This document shows, one piece after another, positions 1 to 9,345 of a stretch of 35,094 bases of DNA. Origin of the DNA: Halobacteriovorax sp. (GTDB lineage: Bacteria > Bdellovibrionota > Bacteriovoracia > Bacteriovoracales > Bacteriovoracaceae); assembly GCA_002716825.1 (NCBI GenBank), contig PBCC01000020.1:1-35094 (forward strand), read 5' to 3'. The position numbers were made by a program, and so were the translations under genes. The notes beneath the pieces were generated by a model. It made no database searches and had not been told where the DNA came from. It saw only the letters and a list, made by a program, of their open reading frames with translations. Within the stretch, counting starts at the first letter, position 1. Every line of letters begins with the position of its first letter.

Positions 1-1
1 A

Positions 2-268
2 GTAGAGGTCGTTTTATTTATTAAAGTGAAAGATGGCTCAGAGTTTAATCAATCTAATATTGATGAAGTGAAGTCATTAATTCGAAAAGAAACCACTCCA
101 AGACATGTTCCAGCTCATATCTTTAAAGTCAGCGGTATCCCATATACAAGATCTGGTAAGAAAATGGAGTTGGCGATTACCCGTATTTTGGCCGGCAAGG
201 CTTTGACGAATCTTGAAGCAGTGGCAAACCCTGAATGCTTAGATGAGTATAAAAAGTTTTTTAATTAG
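2..268 (+). CDS. Acetoacetyl-CoA synthetase (acetoacetate-CoA ligase), C-terminal end only
   Basis: The reading frame is open from base 2, so this is the tail of a gene that starts outside the window; only about 88 codons are visible. The family activates acetoacetate to acetoacetyl-CoA with ATP in the cytoplasm, feeding ketone bodies or polyhydroxybutyrate breakdown products into CoA metabolism. The visible part has the C-terminal lid of the ANL superfamily: the stretch TPRHVPAHIFKV, then IPYTRSGKKMELAI with the expected catalytic lysine region (SGKK), and a NPECLDEYKKF ending. The order PRHVP, IPYT, GKK followed by NPE.L near the end matches acetoacetate-CoA ligases better than acetyl-CoA synthetases. 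The last 8 bases overlap the end of the convergent minus-strand gene. Confidence 0.85.
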   Translation, partial: VEVVLFIKVKDGSEFNQSNIDEVKSLIRKETTPRHVPAHIFKVSGIPYTRSGKKMELAITRILAGKALTNLEAVANPECLDEYKKFFN

Positions 269-806
269 ACTGAAGCGGGTAGGGTGTTAGGTTAATCGTC
301 TTTTTGTTTTCGTTAATCGTATGATCCCATGTTCTAATGACTTTTCCCGTTTGAGAGTCAACCATGGCCCTGAAGCTATTTCGATTGTTTTCAGAATTAA
401 AGACAACCACAACTTGCTCGGTATTCTTGGCCAAGCTTCCCTCAAGTAGGATTAGAGATCTCTCTGGCTTAATTTCAATCTTTGTGTCACTAGGTGATCC
501 GCGTCCAAGTGATTTCTCCAGCTTTGTTAACCAATTTTTACTCGGTTTATTTGTAAATTTTAATTTACCATTTTTCATGATGAGTTTTTTATCGCCTATA
601 AATTCTCTTTTTTTCGGAGTGCTAGGTTTAAGTTGTAGCTGTTCCGGTTCAGGTACAGAAGCAGGCATCCTCTTTTGATTCTCTTGCTCAATACTCTGTC
701 TACGCTCGCTTAGCGCTTGAGTTGGTATCGCTTGTTTGCTGTCAAAATGATAAATGACTGCGATAGCAATCAATAAGAATGGGATTGCGATAAGGAGCTT
801 TTTCAT
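261..806 (-). CDS. Membrane-anchored or secreted protein with a PepSY-like C-terminal hairpin
   Basis: I do not recognise this 181-aa protein as a named family. Residues 1-20 form a positively charged start plus a hydrophobic segment, a signal anchor or signal peptide. A charged, proline-rich linker follows (about 25-75). The end (about 125-165) runs VVVVFNSENNRNSF, then RAMVDSQTGKVIRTWDHTI, which has the 'D..TG.V' beta-hairpin look of PepSY/FTP propeptide domains. Its ATG shares one base with the stop of the upstream metallopeptidase-like lipoprotein gene (TAATG), so the two are translationally coupled. FTP-PepSY domains are the usual propeptides and inhibitors of M4/M36 zinc peptidases, so a role as a separate chaperone or inhibitor of the upstream protein is a reasonable inference. 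Its last 8 bases overlap the convergent synthetase gene. Confidence 0.7.
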   Translation of the reverse strand: MKKLLIAIPFLLIAIAVIYHFDSKQAIPTQALSERRQSIEQENQKRMPASVPEPEQLQLKPSTPKKREFIGDKKLIMKNGKLKFTNKPSKNWLTKLEKSLGRGSPSDTKIEIKPERSLILLEGSLAKNTEQVVVVFNSENNRNSFRAMVDSQTGKVIRTWDHTINENKKTINLTPYPLQSN

Positions 807-3238
807 TAATCAACCACTGTAAATTGTAGGTTCACCATTTTGAATGGCTTGCCAGTTGCAAAATCATTATCTAGATAGTCATCGTCACTGTAATTTACGT
901 CATGATAACAATCATTACAGTTTGAAAAACGAACACGAAGGCGACAGATAAATGTCGTGCCAGGAGCAATCCATGGACTCACTTCAAAAAAGACTGCCTG
1001 GTGTCCTTTGATCTCACGGTTACCATTTTCATCTTGAGGAAGAGTGTTAAACCAGTTCTTCTTGCCGTCAATGCTTGACATCCAACCCACGTCAGCACCT
1101 TTTGGAGAGCGTATGAAACATGATTTTGGATCATCGCCCAGGCAATCATTAGAAGTCAGTCCATCCATTGAGGCAAGGAGTTCATCTTGCTGAACCCACT
1201 TAGTAGCGCTGCCTTCGTTAAGCTGTACCACACATACTGGGTCTAAATTCGAGTTAGGGTTTCCACCTGCAGCATTAAATATTGGAGATAGCGTGCACTC
1301 TGGGTCTGCTGCAGGCGCTGCACCTTCTGCTTCTGAGGACGGAAAGTTATCACCTTGGTTGGCACAGAGTTTCCCTGTACTGTTCGCATGTTGCCAATCA
1401 CTGGCGAGGATTTGCACGCCTGCGATAGTGGAATTTGAATCATTATAAAGATTAAGTGCGACACCAACGAATTCGCCGGGACTGATTTTGCCATTTCCAT
1501 TATTAAAGCCTAGCTCAGCGTCCAGCTGCTCAGACAGAATCACACCATTACTTTGGCGAAGACTATTGGCGACAGCTTGCAGTTGGGCACGATCATCAAA
1601 GACAAAAGCGGGTGGTGCACCTGGTGCAGGATCGAGTTTAACCGCAGACTTATCGACTAAGACGGTGCGCAGACGATTGGCCGAGGAGACGCTTAAAGCA
1701 GATCCTTGGTGACCAATGGCTTGGGCAGGAGTGGCAGGCGCATCGAGTGTAAAGGGATCAAAATGAGAACTACCATTGAGGTTATAGGTCTTAAACAAGA
1801 GCAGCCCATAGCTATCCCAAAGGCGCTCGATTCTGTCTTTTGAGTAGGCGGGTGAACACTGAGTGAAAGTGATATTGCCTGGCCCTGCAATTTGATAAGT
1901 CTTTCTCGCCATGGCCTGGGCAAACTTTCTAATGTTAATTGAATTGTATGAGCGCAACCATTCATAGGCCCAGTCATAATTATCGACTAGGTTAACGAAG
2001 CCTTTTTTGCCGCTCTTATGACCTTTAGAGGTAAGATCTCCTAGCTCGGCCAATGCTTCATGCAAGATACCTACTGTTAACTGTTTAGCCGAAGGTAGAT
2101 CTATACTACACTCTTGTTTGATATCTTCTGTTAGTGCCACGAGAAAGTGAGAAATGATTTGACCACCGTAGTGAATATCTTCAAATGGATTCTCTGTGAA
2201 GTTTGGGTCATAAAAGAGGTAGTCTGGATAGGCGAGTCTGGCATCATCAGCTTCAGATACAGCGGCCGTGTGTGAACTGTCACTTTCACGAAGAGGTCGT
2301 GATTGATTAAGAAAGCGTCCTAATCCCCACTCTGCAAAATGTGATCTGCCGTTGACATAGAAGCTAAACCAATCGGCAATGCCTTCACCCAGTACTCCAC
2401 CTTCGTCATAGGACCTAAAAGCTAGAGATGAGTTGTAGGGGATAACACCCACGCCTTCCATTTTATTTCTTGAGTTGAGCATAACTTGGGTTAAGCCATG
2501 ACCGAGCTCGTGGTACATTAATGTTGGATCCTGACCTAACCAAAACTTAGGATCGATAAGATCGCGCCCAAGGCAAATAGCGGTCTCGGCTGGACTAAAG
2601 AAGGCGTTGTCCACTAAGTCGCAATTAGCCCATGAGACAAGCGAAGTACTTGGTGAAAACCACCAAGCGTAATTTGAAAAATATTGCTCAGTTAAAGCAG
2701 AGTCTTTTTTTAGTGACGATTCAGGTAAAAGTGAGAATGCGCCAACGTAACTTGCTTGATGAGAAAACCACTGGTCGAGCATTTTCTTCTTGTGACCAAA
2801 GGCATTGACCTGGACAAACTCAGCGCCATTGGCATCGTAAGCCCATTTCTTCGCATTATTTACTAGTGGTGGCTGTAAGCGGTCTGGGAGCGCATTATAA
2901 CAAGTCGTTACCACATAGATACCAACACCCTGCGGATCACAGGGATTGGTAAGTGTTTGCGCGTCAGTCAAATAGACTAAGTCCTTAGTCGCATTTAGAA
3001 GTGTATTGAAATTGCTTTCTGTTGGGTATTCAGCGTTGCCAGAGATGACAACGGGGTTGTCACTAAAAATGCGGCCAAATGTTGCCGGCACAGATGAAGG
3101 AGAGTTGGTTGTTGATCCACCGCTGACAGATCTTTTCTTTGGAGATTGAGTCGAGGGTACGCAAGCACAAAGTATAAGCATTCCTACTGCTAGAAATGCA
3201 GACTTTGCTTTTAGAAGATTACGTACCACTACTTTCAA
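806..3238 (-). CDS. Secreted lipoprotein with gluzincin (M36/M4-like) zinc metallopeptidase motif
   Basis: This 810-aa protein has a lipoprotein-type signal (hydrophobic 12-23, likely lipidated Cys at 26 in LCAC). A zinc-peptidase site is visible: MYHELGHGLT gives HExxH at 243-247, and about 38 residues later GEGIADW supplies the expected third zinc ligand Glu (about 285), the arrangement of gluzincins such as fungalysin (M36) and thermolysin (M4). No FTP/PepSY propeptide is obvious before the catalytic domain, unlike typical M4/M36 enzymes. The C-terminal half contains a GNGKISPGEFVGVAL stretch, like the 'NGDG..PGE' starts of extracellular beta-sandwich domains, and several cysteines suggesting disulfides. 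It is the second gene of a minus-strand operon: 46 bases follow the coiled-coil gene, and it overlaps the PepSY-like gene by one base. A peptidase acting at the cell surface is inferred; the substrate is unknown. Confidence 0.75.
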   Translation of the reverse strand: MKVVVRNLLKAKSAFLAVGMLILCACVPSTQSPKKRSVSGGSTTNSPSSVPATFGRIFSDNPVVISGNAEYPTESNFNTLLNATKDLVYLTDAQTLTNPCDPQGVGIYVVTTCYNALPDRLQPPLVNNAKKWAYDANGAEFVQVNAFGHKKKMLDQWFSHQASYVGAFSLLPESSLKKDSALTEQYFSNYAWWFSPSTSLVSWANCDLVDNAFFSPAETAICLGRDLIDPKFWLGQDPTLMYHELGHGLTQVMLNSRNKMEGVGVIPYNSSLAFRSYDEGGVLGEGIADWFSFYVNGRSHFAEWGLGRFLNQSRPLRESDSSHTAAVSEADDARLAYPDYLFYDPNFTENPFEDIHYGGQIISHFLVALTEDIKQECSIDLPSAKQLTVGILHEALAELGDLTSKGHKSGKKGFVNLVDNYDWAYEWLRSYNSINIRKFAQAMARKTYQIAGPGNITFTQCSPAYSKDRIERLWDSYGLLLFKTYNLNGSSHFDPFTLDAPATPAQAIGHQGSALSVSSANRLRTVLVDKSAVKLDPAPGAPPAFVFDDRAQLQAVANSLRQSNGVILSEQLDAELGFNNGNGKISPGEFVGVALNLYNDSNSTIAGVQILASDWQHANSTGKLCANQGDNFPSSEAEGAAPAADPECTLSPIFNAAGGNPNSNLDPVCVVQLNEGSATKWVQQDELLASMDGLTSNDCLGDDPKSCFIRSPKGADVGWMSSIDGKKNWFNTLPQDENGNREIKGHQAVFFEVSPWIAPGTTFICRLRVRFSNCNDCYHDVNYSDDDYLDNDFATGKPFKMVNLQFTVVD

Positions 3239-3284
3239 AAACCCCTCCCTTATCCGTAGGTGGGTTTGTTAATTCCTTATGGAA

Positions 3285-6200
3285 TTAACGTCCTGACATT
3301 ATATCGTCGTATTGATCACCTAAAATTTCGCGATCAAATGCCTCAAGGCTATTAAATGGATTTCTATTATTAGCAGCTAGGGCATCACAGTCCATACCGC
3401 CGGTCTCTCCAAGTTGAGAGAATTCTTCTTCAACGCTGGCTTGCCCATTGGGGCGAAGACCTAGAGAGGCTAGGCCTCTGGCCGCTCTTGCATCACCTTC
3501 TTCAATAGCATCATCGTAAGCCTTCTTGACACAATCATTTGCGCTGTCAGAGATACAGCCACGGAATGCTTCAGTAACAACATCGGCAACAAGTGCTTTA
3601 CACTGATCACCTGTAGCTCCCCTTGGAAGTAGGTTTTTTGCTGCACTTAAATGTCGCTTGTATTGTTCGTATTTACCTGCAAACGAGCTGTCAGAGCTTC
3701 CTCCCATTGCACGTTTGGCAAGGTCAATCACACTGGCTTCACCACTCGTGGCAAGTTCGTTAAGCTCTTTGTACTTATCGAGTCTTGTTTGTGGATCAGA
3801 GTCAGCGGAGTTGATGGCACTAACAAGTCCATTAATCCTCTCAACTGTAGCGGCGCTAGGTTGATTGCTCGTTTCCCCTGAAGCTGGAGCGGGGGGAGCT
3901 GTTACAGCGCTTGGAGTTTTGAGTCCAAGAGATGAGTATAGATTATAGTTTGAACTATTATAAGATGGTTGAGTCACAGTAACTAAAACACTATTAAGAT
4001 CGCGCATTGCCTGTGTATCAGCTTTAAATTCATCACTTAAACTTGAGATCAGGTCTTCTCTTTGTTGTCTAGCTTGTTCTTCAGTAACTTCTGTTTGTTG
4101 TCCTGATGATGGGAATAAGAAGGCATTAATTTTATCAGAGTCAGCGTCATCTGGAAGTGTATCCGCATATTGATTAATATATTGACCAATTGCAATGTTC
4201 CAAGAGTTTCCTTCAGAACAAGCAGATGCGATATCACTTCTAATCGTACTCGATGCACTTCTTCCGTCTTCAGATCCAGCTTCACGCTCGCTTTGAGTTT
4301 CAGTACATAGATTTCTCAAGTCGTTGGTATAACGACGAGCTGAAGGAGCAACCATCTGAGCGGCACGAATCGATGATTCGTAAAGCTCCTCAACATCGCC
4401 ACAGGCAGCTGTTGGGTTGGTTGAAAGATTATAGACCCTGCGACAGAAGTCGCCTGCCGCTGTCTTCTTTTTCTCTTCTTCTTCTTGCATCTTTGCATTG
4501 AAGTTATTTGTAACGGCCTCAGCTTCTTGTAGACGTTGATCACAAGCAGTCACAACCTTCTTGAAATTATCGCGGTTTTCTTTGATATTACTTTCTTGCT
4601 CTCTAATATAGTTCTTAAGCTGAGTCTCAGCAAGACGACCTTGCTGCTGTAGTTCTTGCTTAAGCGCCTTCATCTTTGTGGCGGCTTGTGAAAGCTGTGC
4701 TTCGATGGCGGCTGAGCCACCACCGCGAACATAAACACCATTATTCAGAACAAGTTCAGGAAGAGCGATGAACATGTCTTCCGGGAATTTAAAGTCTGCA
4801 CCTGGAACTAGAGCATTGAGCAGGCCAGCTTCTTGCATGACTGATGACTTAAACTCAGCAAAGAATCTCGCTTGATCGTTGAACAATCCTTCAACAATAC
4901 CATTATACTTATCAGCCGTTGCTGTAAGCTCAGCTGTTTTCTTTTGAACGAGTTGATCAGCAATAGCAAAACAGTTATTAACTTCTGTGGCACAAGACTG
5001 GGCTGAAGCAAAACAGAAGCCTTTAGAGGCGACATCGAATGAACTTTCGCCGCCTAGTTTACAGCTACCAGCTTCGGTTGCACGGCCACTACAGTTAACA
5101 ATTTCGTCGACAATACCTTCAGTCATTTGAGCAACATAAGTATCATTAAGTTTCTTTAGATCGTTTAGATAGGCTTCTGCACGCTCAACTTTTGTTGCAT
5201 ATGAGCGCCCTGATGCCGAAGTAGAGAATGTTTTGTCGTCATTATAATCAGCTGTACATGCAGCGACGGCATTTTGAAAGTACATATAAGGGGGCATTCT
5301 CTCTAGCTTCGCCTTTGAATTGGAAAGAGTAATTGTAATATTGCCTTCACCGTAACTAGCATCTAGAGCTTTTAGCTGTTGGATCTTATCTTCAACAAAT
5401 GAATCAGAATTAAGAATGTTTTCCAGTGCTGCTTTATAACTAAGGATTGTAGTCCCTTGGTTATTTGTACTTTCTTGGCGAAGAGCATCTAGGATCGTTT
5501 TTGGATCTAGAGTAAGACCGTTATTACCGCCAGTCACACAATCACTAACATACTTCTTTCTAAAATACTCTTTCGAGTCTGACTTGAAAGCAGCAAAGTC
5601 GGAATTGAAGTTTTTATCAAGTGAAGGAGCATCGTAGCCGACTTTTTTAAGCTCATCTCTAATCTTGGTCTCTTCGTTAGCAATTCTTTGGTTGATTGGA
5701 CCAATTGATTGAGCAATTCTTTGCAGAAGCTTTTCATTGCCTTTGAAGTTTGGAAGACCTGATTCTCTAAAACTATCAATACCATTTTGTGAAATAAAAT
5801 TTCTACTTTGGTTGATAAAACGTTGAATATCATTTTTATAAATTTGTTGATTGGCTAGAAACTCACCACCACTGATAGCCGTAGGTTTAAATGAGCTTTC
5901 TTTAAGGGCCACAAGTCCAATTCTTTGAACACTTGCACTTGTTTTTTCAACCAACTTTTGACAGTTAGGTGGGAAGTATTTAATTGGAGGATTAATGGTA
6001 TCACTCACGTGGCCAGACTTTCCTTCAGGTTGGCCTGTTAGCTCACGTGTGATCTTATCCATTTCCATTTCAACAAGCTTAACTTGTTCTTTAAACTGTT
6101 TGTTTCTTAGATTTAGCTTATCAATCTGGGATTGAATGGCATTAAGAATTCCTTGTTGTCTGGTCTTTTCTTTTGTCAAAGAATCTTTTAAGCACTGAAC

Positions 6201-6674
6201 ACCAGTAATCGCTCCGTTTGAAAATTCATTCTTACCTTCATCAAGCATACGATCAAGATCTAGAATTGTTTTCTTTGCAAACTCACTTGTTTGCATAAAT
6301 CCTTTGTAACTTGGTGATGCAGCTAGGCCCATCGGTTGTGTGTATTCTTGAACTGGACCAAGTTGTTCACAGTAACGTGGCATTGGAATATTAGCTTGAG
6401 GAATGACGCATTTATTAAGTGGTGCTGGCAGTCTATCGGATGGAACATTTCTCATCATTGAAGGAGAGAGGTCAATCGGCGTCATCATTTGTGCTTGCAT
6501 CTGAGCTTGTTGACCTGCTCCTGCCACACCTTGAATGCCTTGCATGATCATAGGAATTGCTGATTGAGCATGAGCACTTGAAACCCAAGGATGTGGAAGC
6601 ATGACGAGCATCAATGTGGTCGCACAGCTTTTTCTCACAAGCTTTGGAATTGAATTTCTTTTTACCTTTTTCAT
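3285..6674 (-). CDS. Very large exported coiled-coil protein (about 1129 aa), function unknown
   Basis: I do not recognise this protein. The open frame extends to a TTG at 6686, but the ATG at 6674 is preceded by GAGG with a 6-base spacer, so I place the start there. A signal peptide is clear: basic residues, then a hydrophobic core ending SSAHAQSA. The mature protein begins with a Gln/Met-rich stretch, then long heptad-like charged helices (for example around residues 160-215 and 680-760) broken by Cys-containing loops such as SCATEVNNCFAIA. The C-terminal third is Ser/Asp/Ala-rich and also has cysteines, so disulfide-stabilised periplasmic or surface structure is likely. It is the first gene of an operon with the metallopeptidase-like lipoprotein and the PepSY-like protein. 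A structural or scaffold role is a guess from the coiled coils; no enzyme motif is visible. Confidence 0.7.
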   Translation of the reverse strand: MKKVKRNSIPKLVRKSCATTLMLVMLPHPWVSSAHAQSAIPMIMQGIQGVAGAGQQAQMQAQMMTPIDLSPSMMRNVPSDRLPAPLNKCVIPQANIPMPRYCEQLGPVQEYTQPMGLAASPSYKGFMQTSEFAKKTILDLDRMLDEGKNEFSNGAITGVQCLKDSLTKEKTRQQGILNAIQSQIDKLNLRNKQFKEQVKLVEMEMDKITRELTGQPEGKSGHVSDTINPPIKYFPPNCQKLVEKTSASVQRIGLVALKESSFKPTAISGGEFLANQQIYKNDIQRFINQSRNFISQNGIDSFRESGLPNFKGNEKLLQRIAQSIGPINQRIANEETKIRDELKKVGYDAPSLDKNFNSDFAAFKSDSKEYFRKKYVSDCVTGGNNGLTLDPKTILDALRQESTNNQGTTILSYKAALENILNSDSFVEDKIQQLKALDASYGEGNITITLSNSKAKLERMPPYMYFQNAVAACTADYNDDKTFSTSASGRSYATKVERAEAYLNDLKKLNDTYVAQMTEGIVDEIVNCSGRATEAGSCKLGGESSFDVASKGFCFASAQSCATEVNNCFAIADQLVQKKTAELTATADKYNGIVEGLFNDQARFFAEFKSSVMQEAGLLNALVPGADFKFPEDMFIALPELVLNNGVYVRGGGSAAIEAQLSQAATKMKALKQELQQQGRLAETQLKNYIREQESNIKENRDNFKKVVTACDQRLQEAEAVTNNFNAKMQEEEEKKKTAAGDFCRRVYNLSTNPTAACGDVEELYESSIRAAQMVAPSARRYTNDLRNLCTETQSEREAGSEDGRSASSTIRSDIASACSEGNSWNIAIGQYINQYADTLPDDADSDKINAFLFPSSGQQTEVTEEQARQQREDLISSLSDEFKADTQAMRDLNSVLVTVTQPSYNSSNYNLYSSLGLKTPSAVTAPPAPASGETSNQPSAATVERINGLVSAINSADSDPQTRLDKYKELNELATSGEASVIDLAKRAMGGSSDSSFAGKYEQYKRHLSAAKNLLPRGATGDQCKALVADVVTEAFRGCISDSANDCVKKAYDDAIEEGDARAARGLASLGLRPNGQASVEEEFSQLGETGGMDCDALAANNRNPFNSLEAFDREILGDQYDDIMSGR

Positions 6675-6959
6675 ACTCAACCTCAAAAGGGTGCTTATCT
6701 TCTTTATTTATCGGTAGATAAGTCTCGGTAATTGAGTCAAACCAGCCTTAAATCTATTGTATTACTGAAGTGCAATTGTCGGAAATTAGTCAACTTTCTA
6801 TCTTGCTGACTTTTCGTAGGCAGATAATAAAGATAGAATAAACTCTAATAATTACAGATACTTCTAGAGAGTCGCTTTCACTGTTTTTAGGTCAAAAATG
6901 ACCATGGCCTAGTGCCAATTAAGTTGGTCAGATTTACTGATTTTTTAAGGAGCCCATTT
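6675..6959. promoter_or_regulatory. Divergent intergenic region with putative promoters for both flanking operons
   Basis: About 285 bases separate the coiled-coil protein gene (minus) from the RDD-like membrane protein gene (plus), so both promoters should lie here. On the plus strand, TAGAAT near 6833-6838 within an AT-rich stretch is a possible -10 element, with only a weak -35 (TTTTCG) 17 bases before it. On the minus strand, TACAAT (plus-strand ATTGTA near 6757-6762) is a possible -10. A GAGG ribosome site precedes the minus gene, and AAGGAG at 6947-6952 precedes the plus gene. The reading frame starting ATG at 6898 stops after four codons and is not a gene. The promoter calls are weak. 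Confidence 0.35.
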
Positions 6960-8549
6960 TTGCCGCCAATTAATAGAAATCCTAGTCTGACGGCCAGAGT
7001 GCTTGCGTATGCAGGGGACTTCTCATTTGGTCAGTTGGTATTTCATGGGCTTATTTCTGTCTCTCATATACGCGTTCTTTTTGAGTCACTAAGAGCGCTC
7101 GTTCCTATGAGTGGTTCTGGCGGTGATAGCATTGCTACCATTTTAGCAATTTTTACTTTGACTACAATTATTCGTTTTTACACATCCTTATTTCTGGGAG
7201 TGAGTTTCTTCCAATGGCTTGTAGGAATGAGCACCGGTGCTTCAGGTCTGACGGGGAGACTTTGCAGTGGAGCAAGAGTTGGAATTGAATTTTTACTTTT
7301 GCCATTTCTAATCTTCATGTTACCTGTGCTTGGCCATAAGCCTAGTCTGATCGAGAGACTGAGTACGGCATTACTTAAAAAGAATAAAGGCTTCCGTGGA
7401 GTGATGGGGGTCATGGCGCGCCCTCTCGTTATCATCTTTATTTTTCTCAGTCTTTTTGCGCCTCTGCTTAGAAACCTTGCCATTATTGAAGGGGTCAATG
7501 TTGAGTTCTCTGAAATTTCAAAAGCTAAAATTGATAATGAGGTAGATTTTTCAAAGTTTAGGTTCTTTCCCTCAGTCTTTTTCAACTTCACGACTTTTGG
7601 AGATTTAGAAGGCGATCGCTTTATCCTGCTACCACAATACGAAGTGACTAAGGAGGGTGATAAAACTAAAGTTAAGCCTTATCTTGGAATTTTCGACTCA
7701 CGAAATGAGAGCCTTGGTTTTCTTAAAAAGGAATCAAGGGTTGATTGGCGAAAGCTTGCTGAAATCGCTAGACGAGGAAATCCATTTTTCTACTCATCAT
7801 ATCCTTTTTTGGCCGGTGAACTGAATCAATTACAACTTAAAAGTCTTTCGGAGCGTGCACTTATTGAGTTAGAAGAACTTATTATTAACTCCTTAGAGTT
7901 ATCTTTTGGAAATGTGACTAAACATGTAATGGAGCATGGTCCATTTTTGGGTGGCTACGTTGATCTTCGTCAGGCTCTTATTGGCTTACTCGATGTAGGG
8001 GCCACACCTCGATCTGATACTGTTAATCTTGGGGATCGAAAATTCTTACGCTTTAGACAGCTATTTGAAGAAGTGACGACGATTGAAAAAAAATACCGCG
8101 AAATTCTCATCCCATTGAGTGAAACAACTGGAGATATCTTGCGTTACGAGTGGGACGCCACGCTTGATGCGGCTATCTCACGCAGGGATTTTGCTTCGAG
8201 CTTCTTCGCCCAAGCTAAATGGGGAGAACCGGCTGAGCAGAGTTTTAAAAGTGATGATTTATCGGCGCTATCTCTTATCGACTTACTGCTTGATCAATCC
8301 CTGGATGCTAAGCAAAGAGGCGCTATACAAGAGTTCGCTTATCGCTGGTTTTTTGAAAAGTCGCGCTTTGCTCTGATGAATGACAAGAAGCCACTAATCG
8401 CTTGGCTCAACATAAGCATGAATCGTATCTACCTTGTCACGCAGTCTCGAAGCTTTTATGAAAAACTAGGAAAAATGTTTTTAATGCTCAGACATGCCTT
8501 GAAAGTGGGTGATAAGGAATTTTTTAACTTGGAAGCATCTCGTGAATGA
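6960..8549 (+). CDS. Multi-spanning membrane protein with RDD-like N-terminal domain and large soluble C-terminus
   Basis: The open frame begins at a GTG (6912) with no ribosome site, whereas TTG at 6960 has AAGGAG seven bases upstream, so I choose TTG and 529 aa. The N-terminal 190 residues hold about four to five hydrophobic segments. The opening SLTARVLAYAGDFSFGQLVF and the later FFQWLVGMSTGASGLTGRL resemble the two halves of an RDD domain (Arg-x-x-Ala...Asp; then a Gly-rich motif before another helix), but the match is loose. The remaining 340 residues are soluble-looking and unrecognised. The gene overlaps uppP by 8 bases, so it is probably expressed with undecaprenyl-phosphate recycling; a role in envelope assembly is possible but unproven. 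Confidence 0.65.
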   Translation: MPPINRNPSLTARVLAYAGDFSFGQLVFHGLISVSHIRVLFESLRALVPMSGSGGDSIATILAIFTLTTIIRFYTSLFLGVSFFQWLVGMSTGASGLTGRLCSGARVGIEFLLLPFLIFMLPVLGHKPSLIERLSTALLKKNKGFRGVMGVMARPLVIIFIFLSLFAPLLRNLAIIEGVNVEFSEISKAKIDNEVDFSKFRFFPSVFFNFTTFGDLEGDRFILLPQYEVTKEGDKTKVKPYLGIFDSRNESLGFLKKESRVDWRKLAEIARRGNPFFYSSYPFLAGELNQLQLKSLSERALIELEELIINSLELSFGNVTKHVMEHGPFLGGYVDLRQALIGLLDVGATPRSDTVNLGDRKFLRFRQLFEEVTTIEKKYREILIPLSETTGDILRYEWDATLDAAISRRDFASSFFAQAKWGEPAEQSFKSDDLSALSLIDLLLDQSLDAKQRGAIQEFAYRWFFEKSRFALMNDKKPLIAWLNISMNRIYLVTQSRSFYEKLGKMFLMLRHALKVGDKEFFNLEASRE

Positions 8550-9345
8550 TTTTTTTCTCGCACTTGTCTATGGAGTTGTCCAAGGAATAACAGAATTTCT
8601 TCCTGTCAGCAGTAGTGGGCACCTTGCTTTGATCCCTTATTTTACTGGTAGGACTGATCCAGGTGTCTTTTTCGATCTTGCAATGCATGTTGGAACAGCC
8701 TTGGCCGTTATGGTTGCCTTTAGAAAGAAATTAGCACTTTTAATTAGTCAAAGTTTTAAAATATACGATCATCAAAAATCGCCGTTTGCTCGAAACTTCT
8801 GGATTGCAACTGGTTCTACTATCGTATTGGCCTTTGTCTTTAAAGATTTTGCTTCGAGCTTTGGTAGAAATCCTCATGTGATTGCCTTCAATCTCATTGT
8901 GTTTGGTGCATTGATGTGGGCATGTGATCGATTTGGGAAGTCGGGTACGAACTTAGAAAGGGAAGCTAATTTTTATAAAGCATTCTTAATTGGACTGACT
9001 CAAGCCATCGCCGTTTTTCCAGGGGTCTCACGTTCGGGGATTACTTTAAGTAGTTCTAGAATCATGGGACTTTCAAGAGTGGATGCAGGTAGCTTTAGTT
9101 TTCTGTTATCGCTTCCAATTATTATTGGAGGTTTTGCCTATAAATGTCTCGAGATCATTTCGAGCGATAGTCATTTGGTTTTTGACTTGCAAGCGGCCCT
9201 TATTGGAATGGGCACAGCATTTATTGTTGGCCTCATCACGATTAAGTTTTTCATGAGTTTACTTGGGCGTTTTGGTTTAGGTGTCTATTTCTGGTACCGA
9301 CTAATCTTGGCCATCATTGTTCTTAATTTTAAAAACATGGGGTAA
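8542..9345 (+). CDS. uppP: Undecaprenyl-diphosphatase UppP/BacA
   Basis: This integral membrane enzyme removes a phosphate from undecaprenyl diphosphate, regenerating the lipid carrier for peptidoglycan and other cell-wall sugars; it also gives bacitracin resistance. Two family signatures are clear: QGITEFLPVSSSGHL near the N-terminus (the QxxxE motif) and FPGVSRSGITLSSS in the middle (PGxSRSxxT with the catalytic Arg). Hydrophobic helices fill the rest. The open frame can start at GTG 8509, but the GTG at 8542 has GGAAG six bases before it and gives 267 aa, the usual size. It overlaps the preceding membrane protein gene by 8 bases, and its last 17 bases overlap the convergent lipoprotein gene. 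Confidence 0.95.
   Translation: MNDFFLALVYGVVQGITEFLPVSSSGHLALIPYFTGRTDPGVFFDLAMHVGTALAVMVAFRKKLALLISQSFKIYDHQKSPFARNFWIATGSTIVLAFVFKDFASSFGRNPHVIAFNLIVFGALMWACDRFGKSGTNLEREANFYKAFLIGLTQAIAVFPGVSRSGITLSSSRIMGLSRVDAGSFSFLLSLPIIIGGFAYKCLEIISSDSHLVFDLQAALIGMGTAFIVGLITIKFFMSLLGRFGLGVYFWYRLILAIIVLNFKNMG

Noticed and set aside
364-678. 104-aa plus-strand frame opposite the PepSY-like gene
   Set aside because: It is antisense to a gene with a signal peptide and coupled start, has no ribosome site and has no recognisable protein character.
6898-6912. ATG at 6898 as the start of the membrane protein gene
   Set aside because: It is in another frame and reaches a stop after four codons; the AAGGAG-preceded TTG at 6960 is better.
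7178-7591. 137-aa minus-strand frame inside the RDD-like membrane protein gene
   Set aside because: Its composition is the reverse reading of hydrophobic coding sequence; no start signal and no homologous motif.
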